From the NCBI RefSeq assembly GCF_007988945.1, contig NZ_BJVC01000002.1:186001-250000 (forward strand): 64,000 nucleotides of DNA, written 5' to 3'. The position numbers were made by a program, and so were the translations under genes. Position 1 is the first letter of the stretch; every line of letters begins with the position of its first letter. This DNA comes from Swaminathania salitolerans (GTDB taxonomy: Bacteria; Pseudomonadota; Alphaproteobacteria; Acetobacterales; Acetobacteraceae). The notes beneath the pieces are model-generated. The model worked only from the letters and a program-made list of their open reading frames with translations, made no database searches and was not told the origin of the DNA. This document shows, in pieces, positions 18,316 to 27,597 of the stretch.

Positions 18316-20238
18316 TTACAGGACAAGGATGTCTGCTTCCGGGAAAAGCCCGAGGCCGCGAATGTGTGCTGCCGCAGACGTGGGGTCAGACACGAACAGA
18401 GCAACCGCCAAATCCTGTCGGGCGCGTGTGCAACAAACGTAGAAAAGCCGTCTTGTCCGCTCGACACTTGTTTCGCTCCCTTCCTCTAGGTTTTTTTTAT
18501 CACGGTTCGAAAGCTCCTTCAGTCCCAAGTATTTTTCATAGGAAAACTGAGGGTGGGTTCCTTCGTCGTCGTCGAGCACGACGAGCACGCGATCGAACTC
18601 TGCGCCTTTCACCCCGTGCTGCGTAGAGAAAGGAGACTCTTCATTGACATAGGCTTGGTAGGGGCGGAGCTGATTGGCTGGGCAGGCGAGAAAAGCAGCC
18701 ATGGCGTTGATCTCAATGGAAGGGCCTTCCTCTCCCTCCTGTTTGCCGTCTGTGGGCCAATCTTCGGCGACTGCATCGGCTCCAATGTCTTCGAGATAGG
18801 CAGCGAGCCTCGGATCAAAAGCGAGAAGCTTATATTGTGTCGCAAGCACCAATACGTCGCGAATGGTCGCCTGCGATTGTGGCCCCATCAACTCCGCCAG
18901 CTGGTTGCTTGCCTCGCGGAGTTGATTGAGTAGCTTGGCGACATCTACCCCTTTTAGGTTATCCTTTGCCAGCAGTTGCGAGTGAGTTCGAAGTAACTGT
19001 ATTGCATCGAAGTCTCGGTTATCGCGGGTAGCTTCCGCGATCGGGAGAAGAAACGAAACCAAAGGACGCAACGGCCAAGCGGTAGCATCCAGAAAGCCGC
19101 TCTTGAAAGCCTCCGGCGCCTTGTCATTCAACGCCGCATAAAGGTCTCCGAAGCCCAGCCGCTTGGCTGCCATGCGGTGCGCGATTACCAGCATTTTTAC
19201 GGGATCGCCGTTTGCGGCGGGCAGCCATAGTTCATCTCCATTCGCACGAGCAATCCAGGCCCGGACCTGGGCCACACGCTCGTCGCGATGGTCGTCTGTA
19301 GGAAGCACGAACAAGCGAGCGGTGCCGACGACCGACACCTCCTGCTCGCCATTTTTCTGCTTCCGCCCCCCCACCTGAACCAGTTCGTCGCCATCGCGGC
19401 GGATGGCATTTGCGAGGTTTAACACTGCAGCAGGCGATCGGAAGTTCTCGGGCTTCGGAATTGCTTTCCAATCGTCCTGTTGAGGAATAGTACCGATACC
19501 GGTGGTAAAGATGCGCTGCATGGGGTCGCCGAAAAAGCCCAAGCAGAAGCGCGCCTGCTCCTGCCGCTGAACCGCTATCAGCGCCTCCACGATGATCGGG
19601 AAGGTATCTTGGCTCTCGTCCACGAATACGAATGGGAACTGTTGAGCCACGAGCGTACGAAACAACGGGCTATGGATCATCAACCGCGACGACACTTTAA
19701 TAATATCGTCGTGGCCTAGGATACCTTTGGCGTAATCGCTACCGGTTCCGTAAGTGAAGCTGCGGACCGTCGCAATGGCTGCATTTTGCTTCTGATAACG
19801 TACAATATCGCGAGCGTTTTTGTCCCTCGTTCTTTGCTGAACGCGCGGCCCGAAACCGGCTGCTGCTTGCTGCAATTCGTCGATCCGCTCCTGAATCCTG
19901 ACCGCCACCCAATTTGCAATGTCCTTCTTGAAACCGCGCGCGATCGACCACAAGAAACTGTGGATTGTGGAAACGTGTATGAGCGGATTATGTCCTACGT
20001 CTGTCCAAATCTCTCTCGCTGCAGTGTCGGTGTAGGTAATGCACGCCACGCGCTGCCTACGAAGGCGAAGGCGCTCGCCGTGGATTGCGAGTATTGAGGC
20101 TAGGCCTTTAATCAGCGAGGTGGTTTTCCCCGAGCCCGCTCCCGCTATCATGTTGAAGCTGCTCGGCGGCTGCGCTCGAAGGCAATCCCGAAGATCTAAA
20201 TCAGCCTGCGTATCAGGTTGTTGAGCGCGACTACTCAC
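18316..20238 (-). CDS. gajB: GajB: UvrD-like helicase of a Gabija anti-phage system
   Basis: 640 aa from a GTG at 20238 that overlaps the gajA stop (GGTGAGTAG), implying coupled translation. Superfamily 1A motifs are MIAGAGSGKTTSL (Walker A, ~31-42), VACITYTDTAAREI (Ia), FVFVDESQDTF (Walker B, ~207), FGDPMQRIF (III), QHGVKGAEFDRVLVV (V) and RLFYVCCTRARQDL (VI, ~600). In Gabija GajB assembles on GajA and acts when nucleotides are depleted or DNA ends appear. This one is longer than the ~500 aa Bacillus protein; paired with the OLD nuclease, Gabija is the best fit. Confidence 0.85.
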   Translation of the reverse strand: MSSRAQQPDTQADLDLRDCLRAQPPSSFNMIAGAGSGKTTSLIKGLASILAIHGERLRLRRQRVACITYTDTAAREIWTDVGHNPLIHVSTIHSFLWSIARGFKKDIANWVAVRIQERIDELQQAAAGFGPRVQQRTRDKNARDIVRYQKQNAAIATVRSFTYGTGSDYAKGILGHDDIIKVSSRLMIHSPLFRTLVAQQFPFVFVDESQDTFPIIVEALIAVQRQEQARFCLGFFGDPMQRIFTTGIGTIPQQDDWKAIPKPENFRSPAAVLNLANAIRRDGDELVQVGGRKQKNGEQEVSVVGTARLFVLPTDDHRDERVAQVRAWIARANGDELWLPAANGDPVKMLVIAHRMAAKRLGFGDLYAALNDKAPEAFKSGFLDATAWPLRPLVSFLLPIAEATRDNRDFDAIQLLRTHSQLLAKDNLKGVDVAKLLNQLREASNQLAELMGPQSQATIRDVLVLATQYKLLAFDPRLAAYLEDIGADAVAEDWPTDGKQEGEEGPSIEINAMAAFLACPANQLRPYQAYVNEESPFSTQHGVKGAEFDRVLVVLDDDEGTHPQFSYEKYLGLKELSNRDKKNLEEGSETSVERTRRLFYVCCTRARQDLAVALFVSDPTSAAAHIRGLGLFPEADILVL

Positions 20239-22495
20239 CGAGCATGGGCCCCTCAAGCTCGGCCTCGGTTTCAAGATCGACCTGCGCCTTAAGCCACGTG
20301 AGGCCATTGCTAATGTAAGCTGGGACTTTCCACTGTTCCGGTGGCGCTGTAAGCACACCAAGAGCAAACTTCGTTTTATCGAACTTCGCGCCACTGACGC
20401 GCTTGTGCAATCCCGCCGCCAGCGCTGCGGGGTCCGCTATCTCGCCTCGCAGACGCAGACCCAGTTTTCTCTGGCCGACGCCTTGACACCATACAGCGTT
20501 CTCAAGCCCGAAGGCTTCTTCTAATGTGCGGCCGGCAAGCTCTGCGTTCTGACCGTTCCATGCGACGGAAACGGGCGTTTGATAAGCCACGCGAACACGG
20601 GTCTCTCCCTCCTGCGGCGTTTCCTTTTCATGATCCGGGGCGGCAAAAAGTTCGGCGATCGTCTGCTTCGCCGGAAGCCATCTCACTAGAGTTTGATTGG
20701 ACGAGACCGCCCCCGGCACGCTCGGTAGACACTTCTTTCCGTACCGGAAGGCTGGAGCTCGGTTGGCGCCTTCTATTAATTCATCAAACTCACTGGCTGC
20801 CTCGACCGTTGGCGCTTCAACTTCGACCTCAAACTCGTCATCGTCTTCATCGTCGCCCGCGTGATCGGCGGGCAGCAAAGAAACGCTGTCAACGTCGGTG
20901 ATTATCAACGTGACGAGCCCAAGAAATTCTATCAGAGACTTGAATTTGTGGCCGAATGCTCCGCCAACTTCCAGAATGCAGATACATGAGGATCGCAGCG
21001 ACTTTGCTGCCTTTTCGATCATACTTGGGAGAAGCAGCCGTTCGACGTTGCCCTCCACCAGCACAGCGGCATCTGAGAAAAAGAGGTCGCAATGGGTGAG
21101 TTTCAGATACCGTTGCAAGAAGTCGCGATGCTCGGTTTCCAGCTCATAGAAGGCGGAGAGGTTCAGCACCTCGGTAACCTGGTCGGTCCCGATAAGATCA
21201 CGCCGGAAGTAGCGAATGGATTTGAAACCCCGCTCGTACAAAATATGCGGGGAGTGCGTTGTGATGACGGCTTGGCTTGCAAATGAGCCGCCTGCCTCAT
21301 CCGGTATGTCCATTAGTTCAAGAATGTTGCGGATGAACACCTGTTGCAATTGCGCGTGGAGGTGCGCTTCAGGCTCCTCAATGAAAACGAGATGCAGCGG
21401 CGCTCGCTTCTCCTCCTCGGCTCTCCAGCGCTCCTGAAGGTCGAGTACCTCGACTACCATATAGATCAGATTTTTAAATCCGAGCCCATTGTATGTGTCG
21501 GGCAGCGTGATTGGCTGCGCGCCCCTCCCGACGATGTAGTGAACACGCGCGTCTTGAGTCATGATGGATGCGGGGTTGAGGGCCGACTTAATTTCTAGGC
21601 GCGGGTTGTTGAGGCCGGGGTAACCTAACCGCCCCAATCTCTCCAACGTGTCTTTGAAAACTTCGGCGAGATGCTTATTGAAACCCACTTCGGAATCGAA
21701 GAGTGCTTTGAGCGCCTGATGATCGTCCTGACGTTGATCTAGATTGCGTTGATAGAAGCGGCTCAGCCGTCTTGACAAATCTTCTGAGCGCCCACCCCCG
21801 GTAGCGGCGGACGGATCCGCAAGATGTCGCTGGGCGTGCAAAAAGTCGACCTTGATGAGGGACTTCAGCACTGCAGCGCCGCCCGGCTCATTTCCAAGCG
21901 GTAGGGGTTCGTACCCCGCCACAGATTGGAACGTTGCGTCGAATTGTGTGTGATCAAGTACGAAGTAGCGCAGTTCGTATTCGCTCTTCAGTTCTCGCAG
22001 CAGATAATCGGAAAGCGATTTGGGCCAAGGCATGTAATCGCCAGGGCCGTTGTCTAGGGCTGCCGCTTTTGCGCGGCCGTCGTCATGCGCGTAACGATAA
22101 CGCTGCATTAACTCCGTAACGCTCTTCGGCGCGAGTTCGATGCGGACGCCAACAAGCTTCCCTGCCCAAGCTGTCGAGGGCAGAAGCGGAATAACAAGGT
22201 AGAGATCGTCGGCCCCTACTTCGAACCAAAGGTCGAGCGAGACGCACGGCACATCGTTCTCCGCGATCTCGCCCACACGTGCGCCGATTTCGTCCAGCAC
22301 CGGCCAAACGTGCGAACTGAAATCATATAGCGAGAAGCTGTCCTTGCCGCCGGAAAGGAACATTTGTATCGCCTGCGTGGCAGATGTCTTCCCGCTGTTG
22401 TTCGCCCCGACGAAGATAGAGATCTCGGACGCGAGTTCAACATGCACGTTATGAAGCCGTCGAAAATTTCGCAGCCTATAGGAATGTAAGTGCAT
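20231..22495 (-). CDS. gajA: GajA: OLD-family ATPase-TOPRIM nuclease of a Gabija system
   Basis: 754 aa from ATG 22495 (GAGGAGG upstream). The N-terminal ABC-type ATPase has FVGANNSGKTSATQ (~29-42), signature region TYNGLGFKNLIYM (~335), Walker B LVFIEEPEAHLHAQL (~372) and THSPHIL. The C-terminal TOPRIM has AVLVEGNVERLLLPSM (~478) and IITDVDSVSLLP (~534). Family knowledge: GajA is a sequence-specific nicking endonuclease held off by ATP. ATPase and TOPRIM on one chain exclude the split PARIS system. It lies inside the prophage among lysis genes, so it likely defends the lysogen against competing phages. Confidence 0.88.
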   Translation of the reverse strand: MHLHSYRLRNFRRLHNVHVELASEISIFVGANNSGKTSATQAIQMFLSGGKDSFSLYDFSSHVWPVLDEIGARVGEIAENDVPCVSLDLWFEVGADDLYLVIPLLPSTAWAGKLVGVRIELAPKSVTELMQRYRYAHDDGRAKAAALDNGPGDYMPWPKSLSDYLLRELKSEYELRYFVLDHTQFDATFQSVAGYEPLPLGNEPGGAAVLKSLIKVDFLHAQRHLADPSAATGGGRSEDLSRRLSRFYQRNLDQRQDDHQALKALFDSEVGFNKHLAEVFKDTLERLGRLGYPGLNNPRLEIKSALNPASIMTQDARVHYIVGRGAQPITLPDTYNGLGFKNLIYMVVEVLDLQERWRAEEEKRAPLHLVFIEEPEAHLHAQLQQVFIRNILELMDIPDEAGGSFASQAVITTHSPHILYERGFKSIRYFRRDLIGTDQVTEVLNLSAFYELETEHRDFLQRYLKLTHCDLFFSDAAVLVEGNVERLLLPSMIEKAAKSLRSSCICILEVGGAFGHKFKSLIEFLGLVTLIITDVDSVSLLPADHAGDDEDDDEFEVEVEAPTVEAASEFDELIEGANRAPAFRYGKKCLPSVPGAVSSNQTLVRWLPAKQTIAELFAAPDHEKETPQEGETRVRVAYQTPVSVAWNGQNAELAGRTLEEAFGLENAVWCQGVGQRKLGLRLRGEIADPAALAAGLHKRVSGAKFDKTKFALGVLTAPPEQWKVPAYISNGLTWLKAQVDLETEAELEGPMLGE

Positions 22496-22813
22496 AGCGC
22501 CTCCTCGCGGAGAGAGACTACTGTTTGGCATACCGCGTGGGAATCTAAAATATGCTCCGACTCGATGTTTGGATCCCGCATCGACTTTCCACGAGTTGGC
22601 AACCAAAGTGCATCGTCGAGCCACTGATCGTAGCTATCCGATTGTAGCGCGAGCCTCGACGGAGACGGTGGCTTCTGCAATTCGCTGATAGCCAGTTGGA
22701 CGGCCACTTTTTGGGGCGTAGCGCTGCCAGATAGTGTCACCCCGGTCGAGCGCAGGCTGCGGCTGTTTTCGGTTATTGCTCCATGATAACTGAGCATCGT
22801 CTTCTAGCTCCGC
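22496..22813. other. Gap upstream of gajA
   Basis: 318 bp without a credible gene; the open frames here lack family features. It should contain the Gabija promoter, but no clear -35/-10 pair was found. Confidence 0.3.
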
Positions 22814-23080
22814 CTACTCCGGCGCCACCGCCTCCTGGCGTCTTAACGCATCCCGGAGCAGTCCATTCTGCGCCCGCAACTCCTCGATCAGCGCGAGATA
22901 TTCCTTCTCGCGTTCCTCCAGTTTGTCGACGCGGGCATTGAGCCGTGCGAGATCCTGTTTCTGCGATTCGATGGTGGCTTTTGCGCTCGATGCGCCGAAG
23001 CCGATCAGCCAGCGCACGGTAAACAGGAGCGCGCCGACGGCCGCGACCCACCAGGGTTGCGGGGTAAGGTTTTCAGGCAT
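22814..23080 (-). CDS. Membrane-anchored coiled-coil phage protein (spanin/holin candidate)
   Basis: 88 aa with AGGGG before the ATG. A single membrane segment (WWVAAVGALLFTVRWLIGF) is followed by a heptad-rich helix (SQKQDLARLNARVDKLEEREKEYLALIEELRAQ). This topology matches Rz-like spanins or anti-holins, and it sits between tail fibres and lysis genes. The Gabija operon separates it from the lysozyme, as if inserted into a lysis cassette. Confidence 0.6.
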   Translation of the reverse strand: MPENLTPQPWWVAAVGALLFTVRWLIGFGASSAKATIESQKQDLARLNARVDKLEEREKEYLALIEELRAQNGLLRDALRRQEAVAPE

Positions 23081-23191
23081 GGTTCCCCCTTGCCGGGCGG
23101 CGCGATGCGGCGGCCCGGATCCGGTGCGTCTGGCGCCACCGGTCGGTGTTGCGATGGAGCGTCCGGCAGGTTCCGGCGCGGGCGCTGTCGT

Positions 23192-24196
23192 TCAGGGCAG
23201 GAGGGTTTCTGCCCGCATGGAGGCCCGCCATTTCCATGAGCCCGAGCCGCCCGCCCTGACCGTGATGACGACGCATCTCGTGGGCACATCGACCGATGCC
23301 GTCACCGACCACGCCCCCGGAGACCCGAAGGACGGATAATTGCTGGAGGCGCCCTGATTGGCCATCAGCGGCGTGCCGTGCGCGGTGAAGACTGCCACCC
23401 CGTCGAATTTCTGCATGACGGCATCGGTCCCGTTCGACGAGACGCCCGCAGCGACGATGGTCAGTCCTGTGATCCCGACCGGGGGCACCCGCATGCAGTT
23501 CGCGCCGTTCACCGCCCCGCTGTTATCGGTGGTGAGCACCACAGCCGAGCCCGGGGCCGAGGATCCGACAAGCCCGTCGAGGAAATCCACGCCATTGAGC
23601 GGCCCCGAGGTCCGGCCGCCGGAACGCGACAGATAGGCCGCCTCGGCCTCGTCCTGCGTGAGATAGGGCGCAAGGGCGACGTCCAGACCGCTGCCGGTCA
23701 CATAGCTGCGCAGCACGGTGTTGAGCGTGCCGGTCGGCACATAGCCGGAGCGGATCGCGGCGATGTCCTCTGCATTCCTGCGCTCGGCGGATCCGGCACG
23801 ATCCGTCTCGGCCTGCACGGCACCCGATATGGCACCCGCAACCGCCTCCTGCGTGGCGTAGCGCGCCTCGGCCTCGGCCTGCGTGAGATAGGGCGCCAGC
23901 TCTGCCGCGAGCGCGTCGTGCGACAGGATGGCGTTCTGCAGGGCTGCGATATGCCGGCCGTTCGCCTCCAGGCCCTCCTGCATCGAGCCGAGTGTTACGG
24001 CGGGCGTGCCGTCGCTGTTCGTCGCCGTGCCGATCTGCGTCGTGAGCGGGAGGCCGCCCGGCGGGCTGAACTGCGTCCGGGCGGAGGCTGCGCCTGACAG
24101 CCCCGCCATGAGGAGGGCCGCCGCGAGAAAGAGCACCGGGAGAAAGAGCGCATACCCCATGGGCCCGATGCGGGCGGAATGTCCGGTCGTCTTCAT
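23192..24196 (-). CDS. Phage tail fibre-like protein with N-terminal signal-like segment
   Basis: 334 aa from ATG 24196 (GGAGAG upstream), overlapping the previous gene by four bases. The N-terminus MGYALFLPVLFLAAALLMAG then AASA-RT looks like a Sec signal peptide, odd for a virion protein. The middle has repeated PYLTQ(A/D)EAEA(R)Y units (two copies), a motif common in tail fibre shafts. The C-terminal ~130 residues are beta-rich (GITGLTIVAAGVSSNG, SVDVPTRCVVITVRAGG) and may bind receptor. Being last in the tail run supports a fibre. Confidence 0.6.
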   Translation of the reverse strand: MKTTGHSARIGPMGYALFLPVLFLAAALLMAGLSGAASARTQFSPPGGLPLTTQIGTATNSDGTPAVTLGSMQEGLEANGRHIAALQNAILSHDALAAELAPYLTQAEAEARYATQEAVAGAISGAVQAETDRAGSAERRNAEDIAAIRSGYVPTGTLNTVLRSYVTGSGLDVALAPYLTQDEAEAAYLSRSGGRTSGPLNGVDFLDGLVGSSAPGSAVVLTTDNSGAVNGANCMRVPPVGITGLTIVAAGVSSNGTDAVMQKFDGVAVFTAHGTPLMANQGASSNYPSFGSPGAWSVTASVDVPTRCVVITVRAGGSGSWKWRASMRAETLLP

Positions 24197-24756
24197 GAAA
24201 TCTCTCCAAGCCGGGTCGGAATGCCCGCATTGTTGCACCAGCCATCCGGGGCCTCGGCGGGATCGGTGGGAAGGCTGCGCATCCAGGCATCCATGATGGC
24301 CCCGGTCAGGGCGATGGCAGGCGCGTCGGGCCCGGATCCGGTCCCGGGAGGCGCGGTCCCGCCGGACGGGGGCGCCGCTGGCAGGGGCACGGGAAAGAGC
24401 GCCGAGCGTGACGAGACGGTGATTCCGGCCTCGATCTGGTAGCTGTTGCCGCGATCCGTCAGCGCACAGACGGCGATGCTGTGGGTGCCCGCGCTCGTCC
24501 AGCGCAGCCAGGCGGTCGCGATCGTGCCGAAAAGACTGGTCCAGCCCTGATCGGCCACATCGCCCGCCGAGAAGGCAAAGGCGGTGACGTATTCGCCCGG
24601 GGCCAGAAGCCCGTCGAAATCGACGCTGTAATCGCCCCCGCCGCCCAGAGCGGAAGAGGGCCAGGCCAGCCCGGTCCGGCCGCCACCCGGGCAGGAGGCA
24701 GGATCTGCCGCCCCGCTGCGGGGGCGCAGGATATTGGCGCTCGGTCGCCATGTCAT
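24193..24756 (-). CDS. Phage tail-region protein of unknown function
   Basis: 187 aa, ribosome site CGGAG. Beta-rich, with a glycine patch (SALGGGGDYSVDFDG) and a Pro/Gly-rich linker (PPSGGTAPPGTGSGPDAP) before a short C-terminal segment. Between other tail genes and translationally coupled to the fibre gene downstream. No family recognised. Confidence 0.6.
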   Translation of the reverse strand: MTWRPSANILRPRSGAADPASCPGGGRTGLAWPSSALGGGGDYSVDFDGLLAPGEYVTAFAFSAGDVADQGWTSLFGTIATAWLRWTSAGTHSIAVCALTDRGNSYQIEAGITVSSRSALFPVPLPAAPPSGGTAPPGTGSGPDAPAIALTGAIMDAWMRSLPTDPAEAPDGWCNNAGIPTRLGEIS

Positions 24757-24814
24757 GATGCGATCTCCGGAAAAGGAAAGCTCCGCAGCAGGGGCGGAGG
24801 AGGCGGGTGTGCGG

Positions 24815-25537
24815 TCAGCTGTTCAGCCACAGGAGCGCGCCGTCCTGCAGGGTCATGCCGAGCAGAGCCGACTGGTTCGACGCAGGCGGAACCTGCACGC
24901 TGGCCACGAGGCGGAGCGTGGTGCCCGCCACGCTGTGCGTCAGGGTCGTGGCCCCGACGCCGAGCCAGGACGCGCGATCGATGCGCACATTGCTGCCTGC
25001 CGCCGCTATGGGCTGGATCGAGGCCACGCCCTGCGCGTCGATCGTATGGATGGCCACGATCGCGCGCGCCACCTGCGTGCCGGTATCCGTGGCCGCAATG
25101 TCGTTCAGGCGCAGGGTGACGTTGAATTCCGCGCGCAGGACGGGCGCGGTCAGGGTCAGATCCACGCTGCCGAGAATGCAGCTCTGCGCCTTCCATGACT
25201 GGTCGGGCACGACGATCAGCCCCTGCGTCACGGGCCTGGGAAAGACCTCGGCCGGAAGGGCCGAATAGACCTGCACCGTGCCCGTGAAATTCAGGCGCGT
25301 TGCCCTGTCCTGCGTGGTGCCCAGCACCGTTTCGCGCGTCAGCGTGGCGGGGGTGCCATGGGTCAGGCGCCCGATGCCCCATTCGGCCTGCGTGCCGTCA
25401 TCGGCGAAGTAATAGACCTCCCCGTCCGGAAACGCGCCCGACCATCCCCGTCTCCCGGGGGGCGCGCCGCTGAGCGCGAAGGCCGATGTTCCCGGGTTGT
25501 TGGCGATTTCCAGAACGAACGTGCCGAGCATGGGCAT
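24815..25537 (-). CDS. Phage tail-region structural protein
   Basis: 240 aa from ATG 25537, overlapping the upstream stop (TGATG) with GGGAGAG in front. The N-terminus MPMLGTFVLEIANNPGTSAF and ...DGTQAEWGIGRLTHGTPATLTRETVLG resembles N-terminal parts of phage tail or hub-attached proteins; the rest is beta-rich. No enzymatic motif. Probable distal tail or fibre-connector component. Confidence 0.6.
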   Translation of the reverse strand: MPMLGTFVLEIANNPGTSAFALSGAPPGRRGWSGAFPDGEVYYFADDGTQAEWGIGRLTHGTPATLTRETVLGTTQDRATRLNFTGTVQVYSALPAEVFPRPVTQGLIVVPDQSWKAQSCILGSVDLTLTAPVLRAEFNVTLRLNDIAATDTGTQVARAIVAIHTIDAQGVASIQPIAAAGSNVRIDRASWLGVGATTLTHSVAGTTLRLVASVQVPPASNQSALLGMTLQDGALLWLNS

Positions 25538-26346
25538 CAGAGTCTCTCCCTCATGGTGAGCGTGATGGCGCGGCGGTTTGCGGCCCCCGCCGAGGCCGTG
25601 ATCTCGCCCGCCTCGCACCGGCCGAACACCGCATCCCCGCTGCGGGTGGCCGCGCCCGGATCCGGGATGAACAGGATGTTCGCGCCCGATCGCGCCTGCG
25701 CCAGCATGTGGCGGATGCGGGGCAGCTCCTCGATGCCGAGGCTGCGATGCTCGATGCGGATCACGCGGCGCTGCCAGCGCAGGGTGACGTATTCCGCCCC
25801 CGAAAGACTGGTGACGGTATCGGCGTCGCTCTCGGCGCTTTCACCGCCGGTCCAGGCCATGTTGCGCTGCGGCCGCCAGAGCGGCCCGGCATAGGCGAGG
25901 GGCAGGGAAAGGAACCCGTCCGGATTGGCCGCATCGGCCACGAGCAGCGTCATCCGGTCGCCGGTCACGGGCGTGTCCAGCACCATGACCGACTGCCCCT
26001 CGCGCGTATCGGCGGCCAGAAGGCCGCTGTCATGCACGAGTGTCGCGCCCCGCCAGATCCGGACCGACCAGCGCGCGGTGGCGGTCAGGTTGGTGCGATG
26101 CAGCGAGACGCAGTCCCATGCCGTCATGGCGCCGGGATGCAGCGTGACCGAGGCGGTGCGCCCCGGTGCGCGCCATGCGGTGGCGGGGGCGCCCTGCGGC
26201 GTTGCGAGATTGCCGACCGGGAGATCCGCATGCGCGGCGCTGGCCGAGAGCCGCCCCGTGACGAAGGCGTTTTCCCACCCGAAGGCACAAAGCCGCCCGG
26301 TGGTGTCGGCAAGCGGGCACCGTCCGGAGTCGAGGATCGGTTCCAT
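25537..26346 (-). CDS. Phage tail-region structural protein
   Basis: 269 aa. Beta-sandwich-like composition with regular Trp/Arg motifs (ASVTLHPGAMTAWDCVSL, WSVRIWRGATLVHDSG) and a C-terminal positively charged stretch (LRWQRRVIRIEHRSLG). Strong GGGAGG site inside the end of the upstream gene, showing tight operon packing. Function within the tail tip not resolved. Confidence 0.6.
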   Translation of the reverse strand: MEPILDSGRCPLADTTGRLCAFGWENAFVTGRLSASAAHADLPVGNLATPQGAPATAWRAPGRTASVTLHPGAMTAWDCVSLHRTNLTATARWSVRIWRGATLVHDSGLLAADTREGQSVMVLDTPVTGDRMTLLVADAANPDGFLSLPLAYAGPLWRPQRNMAWTGGESAESDADTVTSLSGAEYVTLRWQRRVIRIEHRSLGIEELPRIRHMLAQARSGANILFIPDPGAATRSGDAVFGRCEAGEITASAGAANRRAITLTMRERL

Positions 26347-26349
26347 GGC

Positions 26350-27579
26350 TCATCCTCCCGCCTGTTCCGGGGTGAACAGGGGCAGGCGCAGAGACTTGCC
26401 GTTCACGTTGATATGCAGCCACATCGCGGGCTGGTCGTTCAGGGAGAGGCGCGCGCCCTGTCCCGTGACGGGGCTTGCGATCTGCAATTCGCCGCCCGGC
26501 CCGGGATAGAGGCCGAGATTGGCCGAGCCGTTCTCGCCCTTCTGCACATAGAGCCCGGCCGCCGCCTGTCCGCTGCCCGCCTGGATGTTGAGCGTGTTGT
26601 TCGGCGCCGTATGCGGCGAGACCGAGAACAGGAGCTGCCCGGCCATGTTCGTGATCAGCACCCCGTCATCGGAGAACTGCAGGCGCTGGCCGTTTTCCGA
26701 GCGGGAGACGGTGGAAAAGACCATGGCCCCCGAATCCAGCCCCTGCACGTTCTCGTGCGTCTCGCCCGTGCGCCACTCGATGCCCTGGCGCGTGGCCATG
26801 GCAATGGCGGTGCCGTAGCCATCCGTTCCGTCCGTGCCGGTCAGGCTGTCGCTGGCAAAGACGATGCCGCTTCTGTGGCGCGCGGGATTGCGCACGAACA
26901 CGATCCCGGCCTCGGCATCGCTCGCGCCCTCGGTCTGCCCGCCGCCCGAACCGATCTGGATGGCATAGGTGCCGCCGCCGCAATTGGGATGGAATGGCGT
27001 CGTCACGCCCCAGGCGGGGCCGCCCATGTTCACGGTCTCGAGCTCCATGCAGAAACTCGGCTGGTAGTTCACCCCGGGCATCCGCCAGGCCTCGCCGTAA
27101 TAGGCATAGGCCGTGGCGGTGGTGGGGCTTTGCGTCTCGTCTGCCACGCCCCAGGCGGCCACCCCGATCGCGGAGGGCACGAACCCCATATAGCCGCTTT
27201 CGTTCTGGCTGTCGGAGGTGCGGGACGCGCCCATGATGCCCGTGGCCCCGAAGCGCGATATGGCCGAGAACGTGCTCGTCCATGTCGCCCAGGCCCCGAT
27301 CGAGGTCGAGCCCATGAGGGAAGAGAGCCAGTCGTTCTGCGTCGTGTCCCGGTCGCGCAACCCCTGGTTGTCGGCGGCCGCCCCGACCAGAAGCCTGTCG
27401 CCGATCCGCCCGATGCGCGCGCCGTCATCGGCAAAGAAAACCCCGCTGGAGGCCTGGTCGGGCAGGGCAGGGGCGAGATCCTTCAGGGCCAGCGTGCGCG
27501 TGCAGCCCTGTTGCTCCACCACCACGACCTCCGACCCGTCGAGCGTCGCGATACGCGGATAGGCGCCCAGTCTGGCCAT
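26350..27579 (-). CDS. Probable tail fibre / receptor-binding protein
   Basis: 409 aa, ribosome site AGGAAG. The N-terminal ~60 residues (LPDQASSGVFFADDGARIGRIGD) look like a virion-attachment part. The long middle is Gly/Ser/Thr/Asn-rich and beta-structured (MGSTSIGAWATW, NMGGPAWGVTTPFHPNCGGG), as in receptor-binding fibres, and the end (LHINVNGKSLRLPLF) could be a shaft cap. No chaperone or intramolecular protease motif is seen. Confidence 0.6.
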   Translation of the reverse strand: MARLGAYPRIATLDGSEVVVVEQQGCTRTLALKDLAPALPDQASSGVFFADDGARIGRIGDRLLVGAAADNQGLRDRDTTQNDWLSSLMGSTSIGAWATWTSTFSAISRFGATGIMGASRTSDSQNESGYMGFVPSAIGVAAWGVADETQSPTTATAYAYYGEAWRMPGVNYQPSFCMELETVNMGGPAWGVTTPFHPNCGGGTYAIQIGSGGGQTEGASDAEAGIVFVRNPARHRSGIVFASDSLTGTDGTDGYGTAIAMATRQGIEWRTGETHENVQGLDSGAMVFSTVSRSENGQRLQFSDDGVLITNMAGQLLFSVSPHTAPNNTLNIQAGSGQAAAGLYVQKGENGSANLGLYPGPGGELQIASPVTGQGARLSLNDQPAMWLHINVNGKSLRLPLFTPEQAGG

Positions 27580-27597
27580 GATCGTTCTTCCTGTGTG

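Noticed and set aside
20238-20394. Longer gajB start at 20394
   Set aside because: This part is only the overlapping gajA end read in another frame; GTG at 20238 couples to the gajA stop.
18316-22495. PARIS (AriA/AriB) assignment for the ATPase-helicase pair
   Set aside because: ATPase and TOPRIM are on one chain and the partner is a UvrD-type helicase, so Gabija fits better.
22496-22797. Extra gene upstream of gajA
   Set aside because: The open frame lacks a ribosome site and family features, and continues into gajA in another frame.
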